64,000 nt of DNA from Chelonoidis abingdonii (lineage: Eukaryota; Chordata; Testudines; Testudinidae): NCBI RefSeq assembly GCF_003597395.2, contig NC_133790.1, positions 23,055,130-23,119,129 of the forward strand, in the 5' to 3' direction. Positions within the stretch are counted from its first letter, which is position 1; the number at the start of each line of letters is the position of its first letter. Below are positions 23,510 through 34,795 of this stretch, piece after piece. Both the position numbers and the translations under genes were made by a program. The notes under the pieces are model-generated. The model was not told the DNA's origin. It worked only from the letters and a program-made list of their open reading frames with translations, and searched no databases.

Positions 23510-24380
23510 GGAAATGCTAACTCTGACCTCATACAGCCTGATGAGCAGAACAATCACCTCCTGGGTGATACAGCTGAATACTCTTCACTCTGATGAACAC
23601 ACTGACCTTCACCTCTGGTTCTCTGCATTTGTGTCCTGTTTCTCATCAGTAAAATGAGTTTGATGGTCTCAATCCATTTCAAACCGGAAAATGGTTTCCA
23701 CTTCAAAACAAGGTGCAGTCAGTCTGGAAGGAGAGTCTCAAGTCTGACCTAAGACTAAATTACATCTGACCCTGAGACAGGGAGGCCCCTCCAGGTCAGA
23801 GACAAGGGCATTGTCAGGACACTGGGCTCTTGCACTGTAATTAGCCAGCAAAGATATCAAATACCTCTGTTTCCAGCATTCCTGTCCTTAAAGTGACATG
23901 AACATAAAAATAACACTGTCCAAAAGGCTGAACGAACTTACTGATTTCCCTCTGTTCTGCAGCAAACTACGTCTGCACTCCTAAATCCACTGCCACAGCC
24001 CTTTACTACCCCCAGCATCTGAGAATGGATTTGCCTGGCAGACTGCACAGTGTTCAGGACTCCATAATGATCAACCATGCTAAATGCAGTTTGTAGAACT
24101 AATTGGAGTGTGTAAGAGAGATCTCCCATTTCAAGAATTCTCCTGACTTAAAAGCTCCTTTCCCCATTAACAACTCAACCACCACCACACACACACACTC
24201 ATTCTCTGCTTGCTTCAGGGACCAGAGGGGTTTTCCTGGATACACGCTGCATATATATTTAAATTAATAGTGAATATCTGTGTTGTAAAAATATTTCTGT
24301 TGACTTTTTGGGGAGGCAAACTGAGCAAGGATGAAGATGGATGCTTTTGCAGCTAAAGCACAAGGTGGGAGACAGAATAG
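23510..24380. other. Unannotated intergenic sequence
   Basis: Only a short (CA)n run near 24181-24200 stands out. Confidence 0.5.
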
Positions 24381-24384
24381 CTAG

Positions 24385-24770
24385 GCTCTATTTCTGTCTT
24401 CACTTCAGACTTGCTGTGTGATCATGGGCAAGTCACTGAAGCCAAAATTTTAAACACTAACCACTGATTTTCCATACCCCACGTAAGACACCTTAGGCTT
24501 GACTTTCAGAGATGTTGAGCACCTGCAGTTCCCATTGGCTTAATGTGAAGCTGTGGGTGTTCAGTGCTTCTGAAAATCAGGCCTGTGATATCTCAAGTTG
24601 GGACTCCCAATCAGTAGCAACTTTTGAAAAATGGGCCTTCACTGCTTCAGGTTCCCCATCTGTTAAAAGTGAGTAATAATACTCAGAGGGTGTTTTTGAG
24701 GCTTGGCTCCTATTTGGAAAGCACTTTGTGATCCTCAGACGAAGGTGCTAAAGAAAGACATAAAACATTA
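24385..24770 (+). repeat. MIR/CORE-SINE-like element, interrupted
   Basis: 'ttgctgtgtgatcatgggcaagtcact' (24410-24437) and 'ggttccccatctgttaaaa' to 'gcactttgtgatcctcagacgaaggtgctaaagaa' (24650-24756) look like two halves of one SINE. They are separated by a dispersed fragment ('cagagatgttgagcacc ... tgaaaatcaggcc'). Confidence 0.55.
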
Positions 24771-24869
24771 AATAACACGTAAAAAAAAAAAAAGGAAAAT
24801 AAACCACCCTAAACTAAGGCGTTTCCACTATGCAGTCAGATTACAAGTCAAATGAGACAAGATGTTTCA

Positions 24870-24965
24870 AGCCTGAGCATGACTCCACTAACATCAGTAT
24901 AATTCAGGAGCTACTCTCCTGAAGTCAGTGGAGCTGCTCCAGTGTTGAACAGTGGGAGATCAGAA
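24870..24965. repeat. Old dispersed palindromic-type repeat
   Basis: 'tgactccactaacatcagtataattcaggagctactctcctgaagtcagtggagctgctcc' contains complementary CTCCACT/AGTGGAG words and resembles 12470-12560 and 21325-21440. Confidence 0.4.
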
Positions 24966-25774
24966 TATATTGTTTAATATATTAGATGACAGATGTGTGA
25001 CACCTTTGGGACTTTATTTTTTCCCAAAAGCTGAGGGATTTACCACAATCATCCACTGTCTCTTACTATCCATCTGAAAAACTTCTAATTGTGGATTTTA
25101 TATTGATTTTTCTTTCTTTTTCATATTTTAAAGAGAGAAGTAGAACATTAGGATATTTTACAGTGTCCCTTCATTCTAAGAGTATCTCCCTTGGCTCACC
25201 TGCATTCCTAGGGGCTTAGGGGAGCATGTCCTCATATATCTACTTATTTTCTTAACAGCTTCTCACTGTGGGAAATGGCTTTGGACAGCTAATTTGGAAG
25301 ACGGTGATGGTTGGCCTTGATAGTGGTGTGACTGCCAGCTAACTAGTGGCTTTAGGAAATATTTTGTGCCACAAAGGAATTCTTGAAAAAGAAGCAGTGA
25401 ATCTGCTAGTCCACTTCAGCAGCTATGGAAAGGATTACATGGGACTGTCATAGATGGGAAGTCTGTATCCAGGACAAAAATGCAGTAAGGACCCACATGT
25501 AGCAAAACCAGCAAGCAAGAGAGCAGAGAGAGAAATATAAAAGGGTTGGGAAGAGTGAGCAAGGGCAAGAATAGACAAATAGGAGGAAAAGCAAAATATT
25601 CCAAACTGGATCATAAGCAGAACAGAATCCAACCTCTTCTTCAATGAGAGTTCAGATCGTTTGGCCTTGGGTCACAGATGAGCCAACACGGCTCAGGGTC
25701 CAAGATGATTTATTGATACCACGTTAGTTCCAAACTCAAAATATTATTATTTTTTAAATCAAGATTTTCCTATT

Positions 25775-26463
25775 AGGAAAAGGATAGATAATAAAACAGA
25801 AAACATCACAATGCCACTATATAAATTCATAGTATGCTCACACCTTGAATACTGAATGAGTTCTGGTCACCTCATCTCAAAAAGGATATATTAGAATTGA
25901 AAAAGGTTCAGAAAAGGGCAACAAAAATGATTAAGGTCCTATATGAGGAGAGATTCAAAAGACTGGAATTTTTCAGCTTGGAAAAGAGATGACTAATGGG
26001 GGATATGATAGAGGTCTATAAAATCATGACTGGTGTGGAGAAAGTAAATAAGGAAGTGTTATTTACTCCTCAAACACAAGAACTAGGCGTCACCAAAAAA
26101 TAATTAATAGGCAGCTGGGTACAATAACAGAAGGAAGTACTTCTTCACAAAATCACAGTCAACCTGTGTAACTCATTGCCAGAGGATATGTGAAGCCAAA
26201 ACTATAATGGGGTTCAGAAAAGAATTAAATCAGTTCATGGAGGATAGGTACATCAGTGGCTATCAGCCAAAATGATCAAGGTGCAAATCCATGCTCCGGG
26301 TGTCCTTAGCCTCTGATTGCCAGAAGCTGGGATGGATGACAAGGATGAATCCTGTTCTGTTCATTCCATCTGAAGTATCTGGCAATGCCACTGTCAGAAG
26401 ACAGAATACTGGGCTAGATGAACCATCAGTCTGACCCCGTATGGCTATTCTTTATATTCTAAG
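25775..26463 (+). pseudogene. CR1 LINE 3' part
   Basis: The plus strand reads the end of CR1 ORF2 (CSHLEY-like at 25838, then the thumb and '[11 protein letters not shown]' near 26000) and a 3' UTR ending at 'ATTCTTTATATTCT'. It has frame breaks and is 5'-truncated. It is the same subfamily as 59540-60722, judged by shared wording such as GGGGGATATGATAGAGGTCT. Confidence 0.8.
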
Positions 26464-26469
26464 GTTGTC

Positions 26470-27550
26470 CAAAGCTGTGTGAAACATTTAAAGGGACAGC
26501 AGCAACCTGCCTATTTCACATTCCCTAGCCTGAAAGCATGAGGATCCAAAAAAAGTATGAGTGGTGATGTGTATAGTGCGCTGGATCCCTGGAAAAAGTC
26601 CTTCTTTAAGAGAGATATTCCTGGAATAGACACCTGCTCCAGTTGCACAGCTGGAGAAGGATGGCAGTTCTTTTTCAGTACAATGTCCTGAATTGGTCAC
26701 TGTCACTTGCTTGAAAAATGATTAAGAAATACTCTTCACTTCTGACAAAAGAATTACAATAAGTGGTGTGGCAGACACGGGCAGAGGAAATTATACGGTT
26801 GCTCCCAGGCAGAGTGAGAATACAGAATGGGTACTATATGTCTACTCAGAACGTTCAGTACTGCAGCTACAGAAACCTAAATCAATGCCATTGAACCCAA
26901 CTCACCTGGATCTTTGCACTCTGAATATCATGGAACTCTTTCACTTCCCCCTACAAAGGGAAGGAAGCTCAGACAGTGATGATTGCACAGCCTGCAAGCT
27001 GTCCTACAGCTGAAGATGGGGTTTTGCCTCGGAAGACACCGTGTCTGTCTTGATTAGAATCATACTTGATAAAGTCATGTAACAGATCAAAGAAAATACC
27101 TTGGCAAAGCCCTGAGGAACCAGGGATGTCTGAGCTGCTTAAGAAGATTTGTGAGATGTATTATGTCCTGGGCCTGGATTTGTTTTAACCTGCCCGGTTA
27201 CAGGATTTCAGTGTACAAGAAGATGCTTTTTTTTCTATTCACCCTTCTCAAGCCGAACAGACTTTCCAAAATCTTATTACTTAAAATCTCATGCGGCCTG
27301 GGTTTGCTAACACCATCCTCAACAGGGAACGGTAAAAGTGGTAAGGGGTAGGGAGTTTGTGGAGCAAACGTCCATTTATTGATGATTAGAAAGTGAGTGG
27401 AAGTGTTAAATCATAGATGTGTGTTTAACAGCAGGTGGGGCATTGAACATATCATAAGCAAGAGTGAATGCTTTGGGAGGACAGAAAACAACTTCTGCTC
27501 ACTCAGATGTATGCTTGAGCGCTGTGCCAGATGTACTCTAGTCCTGCCAG
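26470..27550. other. Unannotated intergenic sequence
   Basis: No gene or clear repeat. Confidence 0.5.
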
Positions 27551-27551
27551 T

Positions 27552-28150
27552 AAGAATAGAATGGCCATGCTGGATCAGACCAAGGGGTCCATCTAAGCAG
27601 AATCCGTCTCCAACAGTGCTTGGTGCCAGATGTTTCAGAGGGAAGACAGAACAGGGCAATTATTGAGTGATCCATTCCCGTTGTCCATCCCAGCTTTTGG
27701 AGATAGCACCTGTAGCATGGGTGCATCCCTGACCATCTTAGCTAATAGCCATTGAGAGATCTTATCCTCCATGAACTTTCTCAATTGTACTTTTGGCCAG
27801 ACGACGGCAATGAGTTCCAACAGTTGACTATGCATTGTTTGAAGAATACTTATGTTTGTTTAAACCTATGCCTAAATTCATTGGGTGACCTAGTTAATGT
27901 GTTATGTAAGCAGTAAATAAACTTCCCTATTTTTCTCCATACAATTCATGGTTTTATAGGCCTCTGTTTATCCCCACATAACCTTCTAAGCAGAACAGTC
28001 CAGTGTTTAATCGTGCTCTGAACGATTCATTGCCCTTCTCTGCACCTTTGCAATTCTAATATATCGTTTTTGAGATGGGGTGACCAGAACTGCATGCAGT
28101 ATTCAAGGTGTGGGTCTACCATGGATTTATACAGTGGATTATGACTGTTC
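27552..28150 (-). pseudogene. CR1 LINE 3' part
   Basis: The 3' end at about 27552 reads ATAGAATGGCCATGCTGG in the plus direction, the inverse of the tails at 26463 and 60722. Inwards it runs through the 3' UTR to a thumb remnant (VDPHLEYCMQFW on the minus strand at about 28125-28085). Frames are broken. Confidence 0.8.
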
Positions 28151-28159
28151 TTGTTTTGT

Positions 28160-28585
28160 GTGTCCCTGTGCATGATCACTCGGTGCTGCTGGGGAGAGGG
28201 TAGGGAACAGCTCATATGAATCTGATCCCTCTGAACTGCTCTGCGAGGGATACATTCATGCTATTCCCAAGCACCATAATGGGACCCAGTTCCTGTGAGT
28301 GTCTGCTTCTGCTGAGCACTACGCAGAGACTATCCAAAGAACAGGAGAGTTATGCTCTTTGGGCCCAGTTCTCCATTGCCCTTCACTTGGTATAGTCATG
28401 TCCGTCAGTGCAAAGTGAGCGTAAAATGCTGCCATTCTAATGTGATGGCACAGGGCGCACAGCAATAGAGAATTAAGCCCATATTGTATAGTCTACTAAT
28501 TAGGAATAAGAGCCATGTCCCAAGTGCAACCAACTTCCTGTCTGACTGCACATTACGAATCCCCCTTCTGCTTCCAAATCTCTGG
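28160..28585. other. Unannotated intergenic sequence
   Basis: No gene. Part of it ('gggcccagttctccattgccc') resembles a diffuse dispersed repeat. Confidence 0.4.
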
Positions 28586-28586
28586 C

Positions 28587-28860
28587 CAGGTCTACACTAC
28601 GAGATTAAATCGATTTTAGATACGCAGTTTCAGCTACGAGAATAGCGTAGCTGAAATCGAATATCTAAAATCGATTTACTCACCCGTCTTCACCGCGCGG
28701 CTCACTGTGTCGAATCCGGAAGTCCGGTCGTCTAGCTGGAGTTCCGGAATCGATCTAAGCACGCTCTGGGATCGAGATATCGCGTCCAGACCAGACGCGA
28801 TATTTCAATCCCCGAGCAATCGATTTTAACGCACTGATCTGGCGCGTAGTCTAGAAGTGG
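28587..28860. mobile_element. Non-autonomous TIR transposon with strong internal hairpin
   Basis: The left CAGGTCTACACTACG and the reverse complement of the right end (CCACTTCTAGACTACG) form TIRs. Inside, a 17-bp perfect inverted repeat (28606-28622 with 28662-28678) encloses an 11-bp one (28628-28638 with 28646-28656). CpG is unusually frequent for intergenic DNA here. The flanks do not give a clean target duplication, so the superfamily is left open. Confidence 0.7.
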
Positions 28861-28864
28861 CCTC

Positions 28865-30210
28865 TGTTTCCCTACCTCACCACATATCTTCTCTTTTTAC
28901 CCTTTCCCACATGCCCCTTCTCTACTCCTATCTCCAGTTCTATAGATTCTTGCATCTCAGATCCAAACTCCAGACTCTCATTATTCCCTGCCCTGATACG
29001 TTTTTCTTCCCCTTTTCTTTCCGTTCTTCTCTCTAGCCTTCCCATCTTTGTTATACACCCCAAACTCCCCTTTCTCCCCAACCAAGCCCTCACTTTGACT
29101 CCTCCACTCCTCCCAAATCCCCTTCTGTCTCATTCAGATCCTTAGTCCAAATACTTACTCATACTTGTGCTCCTAAAAAGGTGTAGGCCCGTAGCTACAG
29201 AAAACAGTGCAGAGTGAAAATGTGAGCTGTGCAACTGCTTTGAGTGGTGATGGCAAGGGCATCCGCAAGGAACATGAAAATGAGGTTCCCTCCCCCCATT
29301 GTGGCATCTGTACTATCTATTCTGTAATGCCTGGCTGGATGCAGGCAACAGTAGGGAGATAGGGTGGCATCAGCTTTAAAAAGCCCCTCAGGCTATTGCA
29401 GAATCGCTACAAAGTAGCATGAGCTGAAAGTGGCAGAGGCTGAGAGAGAGTCTCCAGCACAGGGATTGGTCAATGAAACTGTCAGTCTCTGATGTAACAA
29501 GTGGTATTCCAGTTGTCACTTTTTAGAACTCTGAAGCTGATCCTGGAATTGAGGTCTGCTTTTTGGCGGCAACCTTTCACTGACTGCCAAATTCAGCTAA
29601 TCAGGCTTCAGAGTAATGGGGAAAAATAGGTCTGATTTCATCCCCCCAGCACCAACTAGAAAGCAGTCCCCTACCCAAGGGCACTGAGCAGTCTAGTGAC
29701 GGGGAGAAGGACTGGAAGATATTCCCCCCTATACTGGGTGCTGGGCTGAGGGACTGGGTGAGAGTTACCGGGGATAGCAAGCTAGGAATAAAGGTAGTAC
29801 AAGAACCATCAACTATGATAAAGGTCTGCCAATGGCATTTAGAGGGGATAGAGCACAGACAATGAGGATGAGTTCAGGTCGCTTTTTGAGAGGAGGAACA
29901 AAGACTTATTTTAATTGTTTTAATTTGCTCTTACTGTAAACATTTTAGTGTTTATCTTGTTTTACTAAAAATCTGGTGTAAGGGAAAGTGGAGAATATGG
30001 TGTCAGTGCAGAAAAATGTTCTCAGCTCGAAGGTAAGTACCTCTATCCTTATCTATGAAAAAGAGAATCCTGTGCACACTGCATTTTGGAAAAGAGAGAA
30101 GAACAAAGCCAGCATGGGTCTATGGCAGATGTTAAAGCACAATAACAACTTGGTAACAACTGACCAGTCCTCCGACCTGTAAATACTCAGGGGTGTGAAA
30201 CAAATCAGTT
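28865..30210. other. Unannotated intergenic sequence
   Basis: Pyrimidine-rich to about 29150; otherwise nothing recognised. Confidence 0.5.
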
Positions 30211-30219
30211 AGCCTAGGC

Positions 30220-30363
30220 CAGGGGTAAATGCGCCCGCGTCCTGGCTGGTGGTCGAGCATCTGCTGAAATGCCACTGAAATTTGGCCGTGTTTCGGCGGA
30301 TGCTCAACCACTGCCATGGTCCTTCGTCTGGCGCCTGCCAGATGAAAAGCTTGGGGACCACTG
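30220..30363. mobile_element. hAT-like MITE with perfect 8-bp duplication
   Basis: GCCTAGGC occurs at 30212-30219 and 30364-30371. The element starts CAGGGGT and ends GGGACCACTG, weak TIRs of the Charlie type, over 144 bp. The inner part has complementary words (GAGCATCTGCTGAAA and TTTCGGCGGATGCTC). Confidence 0.75.
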
Positions 30364-30374
30364 GCCTAGGCTTT

Positions 30375-31765
30375 ATATTTACTGTTTCCTCCATTTACAT
30401 AATGTATCAGTCTGAGCTACACTTGAATAGTTTTTCGTCGTTTAGGCTGGGTGCCAGATAATAATTACACGAGTCTGTGAGTTGGGTGAAGGATGGAAAG
30501 GTTTTTCTGAACTATTCTCTGTCCATCTTCCATTTCACCTCCAGGACAGCAGCTGGCGCACTGCACTCCCCTTACACAAAACTTCCTTTATGTCCTTCAA
30601 AATTCCCTTCCTCTTTATTCTCTTACTTTGAACTCACTACTCTCTACTACCCTGCTCAGTACAAACTCCCCTTTTTGGTACCCAAATCATAAAGCTCTTG
30701 CTTTCCTTCCCACATCAGACCTTGGTTTCCTTGTGGTGCCAGGGCCCCAGTTTTGTTCACTCTTGTTTTCTTGCATCATTTGGTGTATTCTCCCCCTTGG
30801 TACCCCTTTTCCTGTTGCCATGATTCTTTCATCTGCACTTTACATACTTCTCATGGCCCCTTTAAGCTTTCATATCCCTTTGTTCCATTATTTCTTATTC
30901 ATCATTGCATTTCTCCTCTCCCATTCTTTCAGTCTTCCATCCAAATCCCTATTCCTTTTGTGCATTTTCTTCCTCTTTCCTCAAATGCTCTGCAGCATAT
31001 TTTATAATAATCTAACCCTATTTAATGGGTTGTGTTGCAACAGAGTAAAGTTTTAAGCTTTTTCAGCTGTTCTGTTTGACTGTTACTGATGCCCAAACAT
31101 GAACCAGGTCCAAATTCTATTTATCTAAGTGCTTATATGGCCCCCATAACTGTAGTGTTTGAGAGCCTAGGGGTCCTTTTCAGCCCTTCATTCTAGTTAA
31201 TTAATCTTGCCTTTACATACCTAAACCACTTGCCTCAAGTCAGTTTCCACCATGTAGGAGAATGGCCAGGCAGTTTCCTTTGAGCCAGACACCAGTATGC
31301 CTCATATACTGGCCAGGAGGGAGTGTTTACCATCATTCTCTCAGGAGAGCAAGCATCATTTCCAAAGCAGGCGTGAGCATAACTGGAAGCCACTGTCAGC
31401 AGACTAGCATTGCTTCCAGGCTGGCTAAAAAGCTGCAGTTAATATTTTCCAGGTTTACATGTTCACTATCTTAAAACAAATATTACAGACATTATTTGGA
31501 TTATCATTCAAGCTTTTTTATTAACTGGACAAATTAAATTTAAAGCAAGGCTCTTCTCTTTATCCCTCTGCTGAAGTCTCCCACCTCCTGTGAAGAGATG
31601 GATCTCCAAAATGCTGTCCGTCTCTGCCTCCTGCAATGATGGAGGAGGAAAAAAAGTCTCTGCTACTCTATTCCTCCCTCATCCTTCAATTTTTGCGTCC
31701 TGCTGCCCTTTGTGAATAATATGAATATCTGCCTCTGAGTTCATAGGTATATCTCCATGTATTAT
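30375..31765. other. Unannotated intergenic sequence
   Basis: T/C-rich tract about 30590-31000 gives a 142-codon chance open frame (30628-31056) of low-complexity hydrophobic residues. No gene recognised. Confidence 0.5.
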
Positions 31766-31767
31766 TT

Positions 31768-31950
31768 CCTCTCTCTCATGAAACTGGAAGGGACCTTGAA
31801 GGGTCATTGAGTCCAGTCCCCTGCCTTCACTAACAGGACCAAGTACTGATTTTGCCCCAGATCCCCTAAATGGACCCCTCAAGGATTGAACTCACAACCC
31901 TGGGTTTAGCAGACTAATGTGCAAACCTCTGAATGATCTCACCCCCCTGA
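31768..31950 (-). repeat. Cry I-type tRNA-derived SINE
   Basis: On the minus strand it shows a tRNA-like head with 'TTAGTCTGCTAAACCCAGGG' and a B-box-like GAGTTCAATCC (plus-strand complement at 31883-31893). The tortoise SINE body 'GGACTGGACTCAATGACCC' and a tail CTTCCAGTTTCATGAGAG follow. This family is a cryptodiran turtle marker. It is not a tRNA gene. Confidence 0.85.
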
Positions 31951-31954
31951 AGGG

Positions 31955-32176
31955 AAAGGTCCATAAATGGCTATGAGCCAAGATGGGTAGGAATGCAACC
32001 CCCATACTCTGAGTGTCCCCAGCCCTTGCCAGAAGTTGAGAGTGGATCAAAGGGAATGGATCACTTGATGATTGCCTGTTCTGGTCATTTCCTCTGAAGC
32101 ACCTAGTGTTGGCCACTGTCAGAAGACAGGATACTGGGCTACATGGACCATTGGTCAAACCCATTATGTTCTCCTA
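31955..32176 (+). mobile_element. CR1 LINE 3' end
   Basis: It matches the last 220 bp of the CR1 tails at 26240-26463 and 60500-60722 ('gaagacaggatactgggct.gatggacc'). It directly follows the oppositely oriented SINE. Confidence 0.8.
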
Positions 32177-32179
32177 AAC

Positions 32180-32785
32180 ACTCACTTCTTCTCTGAGGCC
32201 CACAGACATTAACTCGCATTAATCAAATGCCCTCTTTCCCTTCTCCAACATTGTTTTGATGGGGAAAAGGGAGTAAAACATGAGTAACACCACAACAACA
32301 CAATGTAATATTTAATCCTCCTCTCTGGGTCTTCCAGTGGGGCATCCTTTATCTAGCCATCTCTTAAATAAAAAGATTATAATGGATGGAAAGAATGGTA
32401 AACTGCAGACATACATTGATGACAAACCAGTAGATTTTGCTATTGGTGTGTGTGGAACACAGTATGGAATCATTGTGTTATTGTATAGAAGCAGCTCATC
32501 TCCCATTGACACCCATGGGAGTTTACGATACTTAGCAGCTTGAGCTCATACTATGTAACTGATTTCCCAAGAAATGGTTACAAAGTTTTTTGCTTTTTAA
32601 CATTACTGTACATAATTATAAGGGCCAATGTGTAGCCAAAGAAACTGTTGACAACTTCTGCTGAGATTTTTGCCCCAATTCTGCAAATGTTGAGGATATG
32701 TCACCAGATTTGAGAGGATGGGCACTGATAGGCCTGGTCACTCTGCAGCAACCTGTACCAGGCCTAGCAGCACTATTAGCAGTTA
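32180..32785. other. Unannotated intergenic sequence
   Basis: Nothing recognised. Confidence 0.5.
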
Positions 32786-32789
32786 CACT

Positions 32790-32900
32790 GTTGTATTTGT
32801 ATTGTGGTTGTACCCACAGGCCCCACTCAGGATCTGAGCCATATTGTGCAAGATGCTGTACAAACATGAGGTAAGAAATAGCACCTGCCCCAGTAATCTT
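32790..32900 (-). repeat. Ancient LINE 3'-tail-like fragment
   Basis: 'ggccccactcaggatctgagccatattgtgcaagatgctgtacaaaca' is the reverse-oriented counterpart of 23375-23505. Confidence 0.55.
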
Positions 32901-33147
32901 ACAGTGTGAAAAAAAAAGTGCTTGGCTATTCTGGTTGGAACTGAGGTACAGTATTAAGATTACTGTGGGGAATGGGAGCCTGGGAAATAAAACTTACAAA
33001 AGGTCAAGAGTGAATGGGAGTTTCTTGATATCTACCTTACCATTCCTAGCCAGGCAGCATGACATGATGGGGAATCAGAAGATGCTGAATCCCATGCTGG
33101 ATAAATTGGAGAGAGGAATGAGTATAATAAATGTTTAACCTGCATAT

Positions 33148-33290
33148 AGAATATCAGGGTTGGAAGGGACCTCAGGCAGTATTTAGTCCAACCCCCTGCT
33201 CAAAGCAGGCCCAAATTCCCAGATTTTTGCCCCAGCACAACCCTGCGTTAGCTAGCCAGTGTGCAAACCACTGAGCTCTCTCTTCTTCCT
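33148..33290 (-). repeat. tRNA-derived SINE, Cry-type
   Basis: The minus strand reads 'AGCTCAGTGGTTTGCACACTGGCTAGCTAA' (tRNA-like head) to 'GGGTTGGACTAAATACTGCC' and the tail GGTCCCTTCCAACCCTGAT. The B-box region is deleted compared with 31768-31950. Confidence 0.75.
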
Positions 33291-33294
33291 TCCT

Positions 33295-33990
33295 CCCAAT
33301 TGGGATGGTGTGGGGTTGAACTAGAGGGTGCGCTCACTTGGCTTCCCAAAGTATCTGTACAAGAACACATGCAGGACAGACTAGTTTGGTAGTGAGGAAG
33401 ATTTGGAACATGCCATAAGTGTCAGGCTGGTGGCCTATGGTCCAATCAGTTAATTAATCCATGCCAGTGTAAAATTGCACTGTGGTTTGGGCCAAGGCTC
33501 CAGTGCCTCTGAGAAAGGCAGCTGCAAAAGGAAAATATGGTTGTATTCTGCCCTCAGTTTTTATACAATGCTCGCTGCCATCAATGGAAGTTGAGCTGAT
33601 GATCCATCGTAATACGTACCCCTGCTGTTGTAGTCCTGGCCCACAGTACCTCAGTAAAAATATTATTCTGCTGTAATCACAGTCCCTTGGTAATGATGGG
33701 AGCTGGTAAAGGTGCTGTCTCTATTTTAAGGGGATGTGCTCACTCACAGTCTGTTTGGTTAGTAGTAACAGTTGATTAAAGTACCAGGAGACAAGTACTA
33801 CAGTGATGGGCACAAGTACCTGAATCTAGATAGAAAAAAAAATTGTTGAGGGGGGAAAGTTACACTAGTCTGTCTCCATGCTGGTGATTGAAAGGGGGAT
33901 AGATCTCTAATCAGTCGTACTAAGGCAATGCTGTGGTCAAGGGACTGTGCAAAGGCCTCTGTAAGGACTTCTTTGGTTCATGCTCCAGAT
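33295..33990. other. Unannotated intergenic sequence
   Basis: Nothing recognised. Confidence 0.5.
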
Positions 33991-33994
33991 CTGC

Positions 33995-34104
33995 CAGAGA
34001 CGGCCTGTGTGGCCTTGGTAAAGTCACTTCACATCTGTGCCTCATTCTCTTATCTGTAAAATGGGGATAATGCTGCCCATGGATTGTGAGGAGTAAATGT
34101 ATCA
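33995..34104 (+). repeat. MIR/CORE-SINE-like fragment
   Basis: 'gtggccttggtaaagtcacttcacatctgtgcctcattctcttatctgtaaaatggggataatgctgcc' is a characteristic MIR-like core. Confidence 0.7.
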
Positions 34105-34111
34105 TGTAGTG

Positions 34112-34488
34112 CAGAGGTTCTCAACCAGGGGTCCGGTGCCCCCTGGGGAACCCATGAGCAGGTTTCAGAGGGTCCACCAAGCCAGACCAGTATTACAGTT
34201 GCTGTGGCCCAGAGTAGAAAGTCAAACCCCCAGCACATGGTGCTGAAGCCCAGGCCCCTGAGCCTCCACACCTGAGACTAAAGCCAAAGCCTAAACAAAT
34301 TAGCTTTGCAGCCCCCCCCATCACCCCCCAACGTAGGGCCTTGGACAATTACCCTGCTTGTTCCCCCTTAACATTTGCCCTGGCTTTTATATGCAGGGAA
34401 AACAGTCGTGGCAGAGGTGGGCCATGGAGTTTTTAATTGCATGGGATGAGGGGCAAGGCTCAGAAAGAAAAACATTGAGAACTCCTTG
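34112..34488. mobile_element. hAT (Charlie-like) non-autonomous element
   Basis: The left CAGAGGTTCTCAACC and right TTGAGAACTCCTTG are inverted. TGTAGTG flanks both sides (34105-34111 and 34489-34495). 377 bp, with a C-run in the middle. It inserted at the end of a MIR-like SINE. Confidence 0.75.
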
Positions 34489-34639
34489 TGTAGTGAACAC
34501 TTGTGCAATACTGTGGCTATATGAGTACCACAGAAGCAACAGCAGCAAGGAAGGGATGTGTGTGTGGGGTTGGGGGGGGTCAGCAGTCCTGTTTAAATAA
34601 GGTACATGCCACAACATACAGGTCCCACTTCAGGCTTTG

Positions 34640-34795
34640 TTTCTGTCATGTGTTACTGTACACAGTGTTGGTCCCATGATATTAAAGAGACAAGGTAGAT
34701 GAGGGAATATCTTTTATTGGATCAGCTTCTGTGGGCAAGACACCAGCTTTTGATCTTACAGAAGGCTCTTCTGCAAGTCTGGGACACCTCTTATT
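34640..34795 (-). repeat. Turtle dispersed repeat related to Penelope-type termini
   Basis: 'gttggtcccatgatattaaagagacaaggtag.tgaggg.aatatcttttattgga' and 'agct.ttgatcttaca.aaggctcttctgcaagtctggga' form a well-known turtle dispersed unit. Its wording is similar to 5505-5637. The class assignment is tentative. Confidence 0.45.

Noticed and set aside
24870..24965. Hairpin from complementary CTCCACT/AGTGGAG words as a possible microRNA
   Set aside because: Pairing is patchy and similar sequence recurs at 12470 and 21325, so an old dispersed repeat explains it better.
31768..31950. tRNA gene suggested by the B-box-like GAGTTCAATCC
   Set aside because: No foldable acceptor stem; the sequence continues into the Cry-type SINE body.
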